Assembly (NCBI GenBank): GCA_903915955.1
Contig: CAIWUU010000062.1
Location: 1 to 34,624, forward strand
DNA: 34,624 nucleotides
Direction of reading: 5' to 3'
Source of the DNA: an uncultured Chlorobiaceae bacterium
GTDB taxonomy: Bacteria; Bacteroidota; Chlorobiia; Chlorobiales; Chlorobiaceae
Shown: in pieces, positions 33,885 to 34,624 of the stretch
Numbering within the stretch: position 1 is the stretch's first letter
How the letters are laid out: the number at the start of each line of letters is the position of its first letter
Notes under the pieces: generated by a model
Told to the model about the DNA's origin: nothing
Seen by the model: the letters and a program-made list of their open reading frames with translations, nothing else
Database searches by the model: none
Translations under genes and position numbers: made by a program

Positions 33885-34624
33885 ATGGCTTATTTCAAGA
33901 ACCTCTGTCTTGTCGAGGCTCCGCAGACCATCATCACCCCCTTTCCTCGATTCATCACCGACTGTATCGGTGTCTGTTACCTTGCTGCCGCTGTCGAGCA
34001 TGATGTCGAGAGCCTTGTGATGCCCGATAATTTCTATAACGACGGTATTTTTGAGAGCATGCGGAGGCTCCTCAAAAAAAGGCCGGTCGATCTTGTTGCC
34101 ATCTCCTCAATGACTGGTGCCTTCAAACAGGCCGAACGGCTTGCCCGCATTGCCAAAGAGTCGGGAGCTTTTGTGGTGATGGGTGGTTTTCATCCCACGG
34201 CACTTCCCGAAGAGGTGCTGAAACTCTCCTGCGTTGACGTTGTGGTAATTGGAGAGGGCGAAGAAACTTTCAGGGAGCTGGTGCTTAACGGCCCCTCCCG
34301 TGCGGTAAAGGGTATTGCATACCGGGAGGGTGGCGGTATTGTTACTACCGAGCCGAGGCCGGTTATTGCCAATATTGACTCTATTCGCTTCCCCCTTCGT
34401 TCGCTTCGTCCCGACCGTTATGGCGAAAAAGGGAATGCTTACTCTATTGATACTATCTATACTTCGCGGGGGTGCCCCTGGAGCTGCTCTTTTTGTGCCA
34501 ATGACCAGATGCATAAAGGGTGGAGAGGGCGAAGTGCTGAAAATGTGGTTGAGGAGATTGCGCTTCTGCACGACCCGAAAAATAAAAAACTGATCAAAAT
34601 CTGGGATGCCAACTTTCTCACCAA
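33885..34624 (+). CDS. B12-binding-domain radical SAM protein (partial, 3' end off window)
   Basis: At least 246 residues, still open at the right edge. An N-terminal B12-binding-like domain ([15 protein letters not shown], then [14 protein letters not shown]) is followed by a radical SAM cluster motif CPWSCSFC after TIYTSRG. In-frame ATGs at 33819 and 33846 would extend it; I used 33885 because the domain starts just after it and the recQ hairpin ends at 33814. It is a different subfamily from the gene at 22949. Substrate not decidable. Confidence 0.85.
   Translation, partial: MAYFKNLCLVEAPQTIITPFPRFITDCIGVCYLAAAVEHDVESLVMPDNFYNDGIFESMRRLLKKRPVDLVAISSMTGAFKQAERLARIAKESGAFVVMGGFHPTALPEEVLKLSCVDVVVIGEGEETFRELVLNGPSRAVKGIAYREGGGIVTTEPRPVIANIDSIRFPLRSLRPDRYGEKGNAYSIDTIYTSRGCPWSCSFCANDQMHKGWRGRSAENVVEEIALLHDPKNKKLIKIWDANFLT

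Noticed and set aside
1-34624. CRISPR array
   Set aside because: No regularly spaced direct repeats of 25-40 bp were seen; the only tandem repeat is the hexamer at 18671-18715.

Overview
The window looks like chromosomal DNA of a green sulfur bacterium (Chlorobiaceae, Chlorobium/Pelodictyon type). The best single clue is a periplasmic monohaem cytochrome c that closely resembles Chlorobium cytochrome c-555 (CAVCH haem site, late Met in a VMPPKGG-type loop), followed by a lipoprotein paralogue. The rest fits: a split glycine decarboxylase P-protein (gcvPB), a type-2 leuA, Bat/MoxR genes and B12-type radical SAM enzymes. The assignment is by recognition only; no search was run.

Layout. 1-6860 is a rearranged accessory region. 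nagZ (minus) and gcvPB (minus) were once adjacent, but a direct duplication has separated them. The left copy keeps nagZ intact and only an in-frame 52-codon relic of gcvPB. The right copy keeps gcvPB intact and only a signal-peptide relic of nagZ. Between them, on the plus strand, lie a frameshifted DUF262 gene and an intact AlbA_2/ATPase-fold gene; a second 5' fragment of the AlbA_2 gene lies beyond gcvPB. 6853-8729 is a two-gene ATPase + HNH nuclease unit that resembles the Septu (PtuA/PtuB) defence architecture.

8763-15724 is a classical minus-strand lipid operon: yceD(DUF177)-rpmF-plsX-fabH-fabD-fabG-acpP-fabF-rnc. It links 23S rRNA/ribosome parts, the phosphatidic-acid precursor step and fatty acid synthesis. 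15876-17859 (plus) holds tRNA-Asn(GTT) and then leuA, preceded by a leucine-rich 28-codon leader peptide and mutually exclusive RNA hairpins, a good candidate for classical transcription attenuation. A 56-residue Pmp3/YqaE-like membrane protein (17879-18049, minus) and a Pro/Asn/Lys-rich hypothetical gene follow.

18872-28785 carries GDPD (plus), then minus-strand genes: a proC-batD pair, two cytochromes c, and a chain tsaD-yajC-carA-class V aminotransferase-TPR (BatC-like)-radical SAM. 28812-33785 (plus) carries a small membrane protein, moxR, a DUF58 gene, a membrane-anchored BatD-like protein, and recQ. The aerotolerance (Bat) genes are therefore split over several loci, and no vWA BatA/BatB is seen here. 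The window ends inside another B12-binding radical SAM gene.
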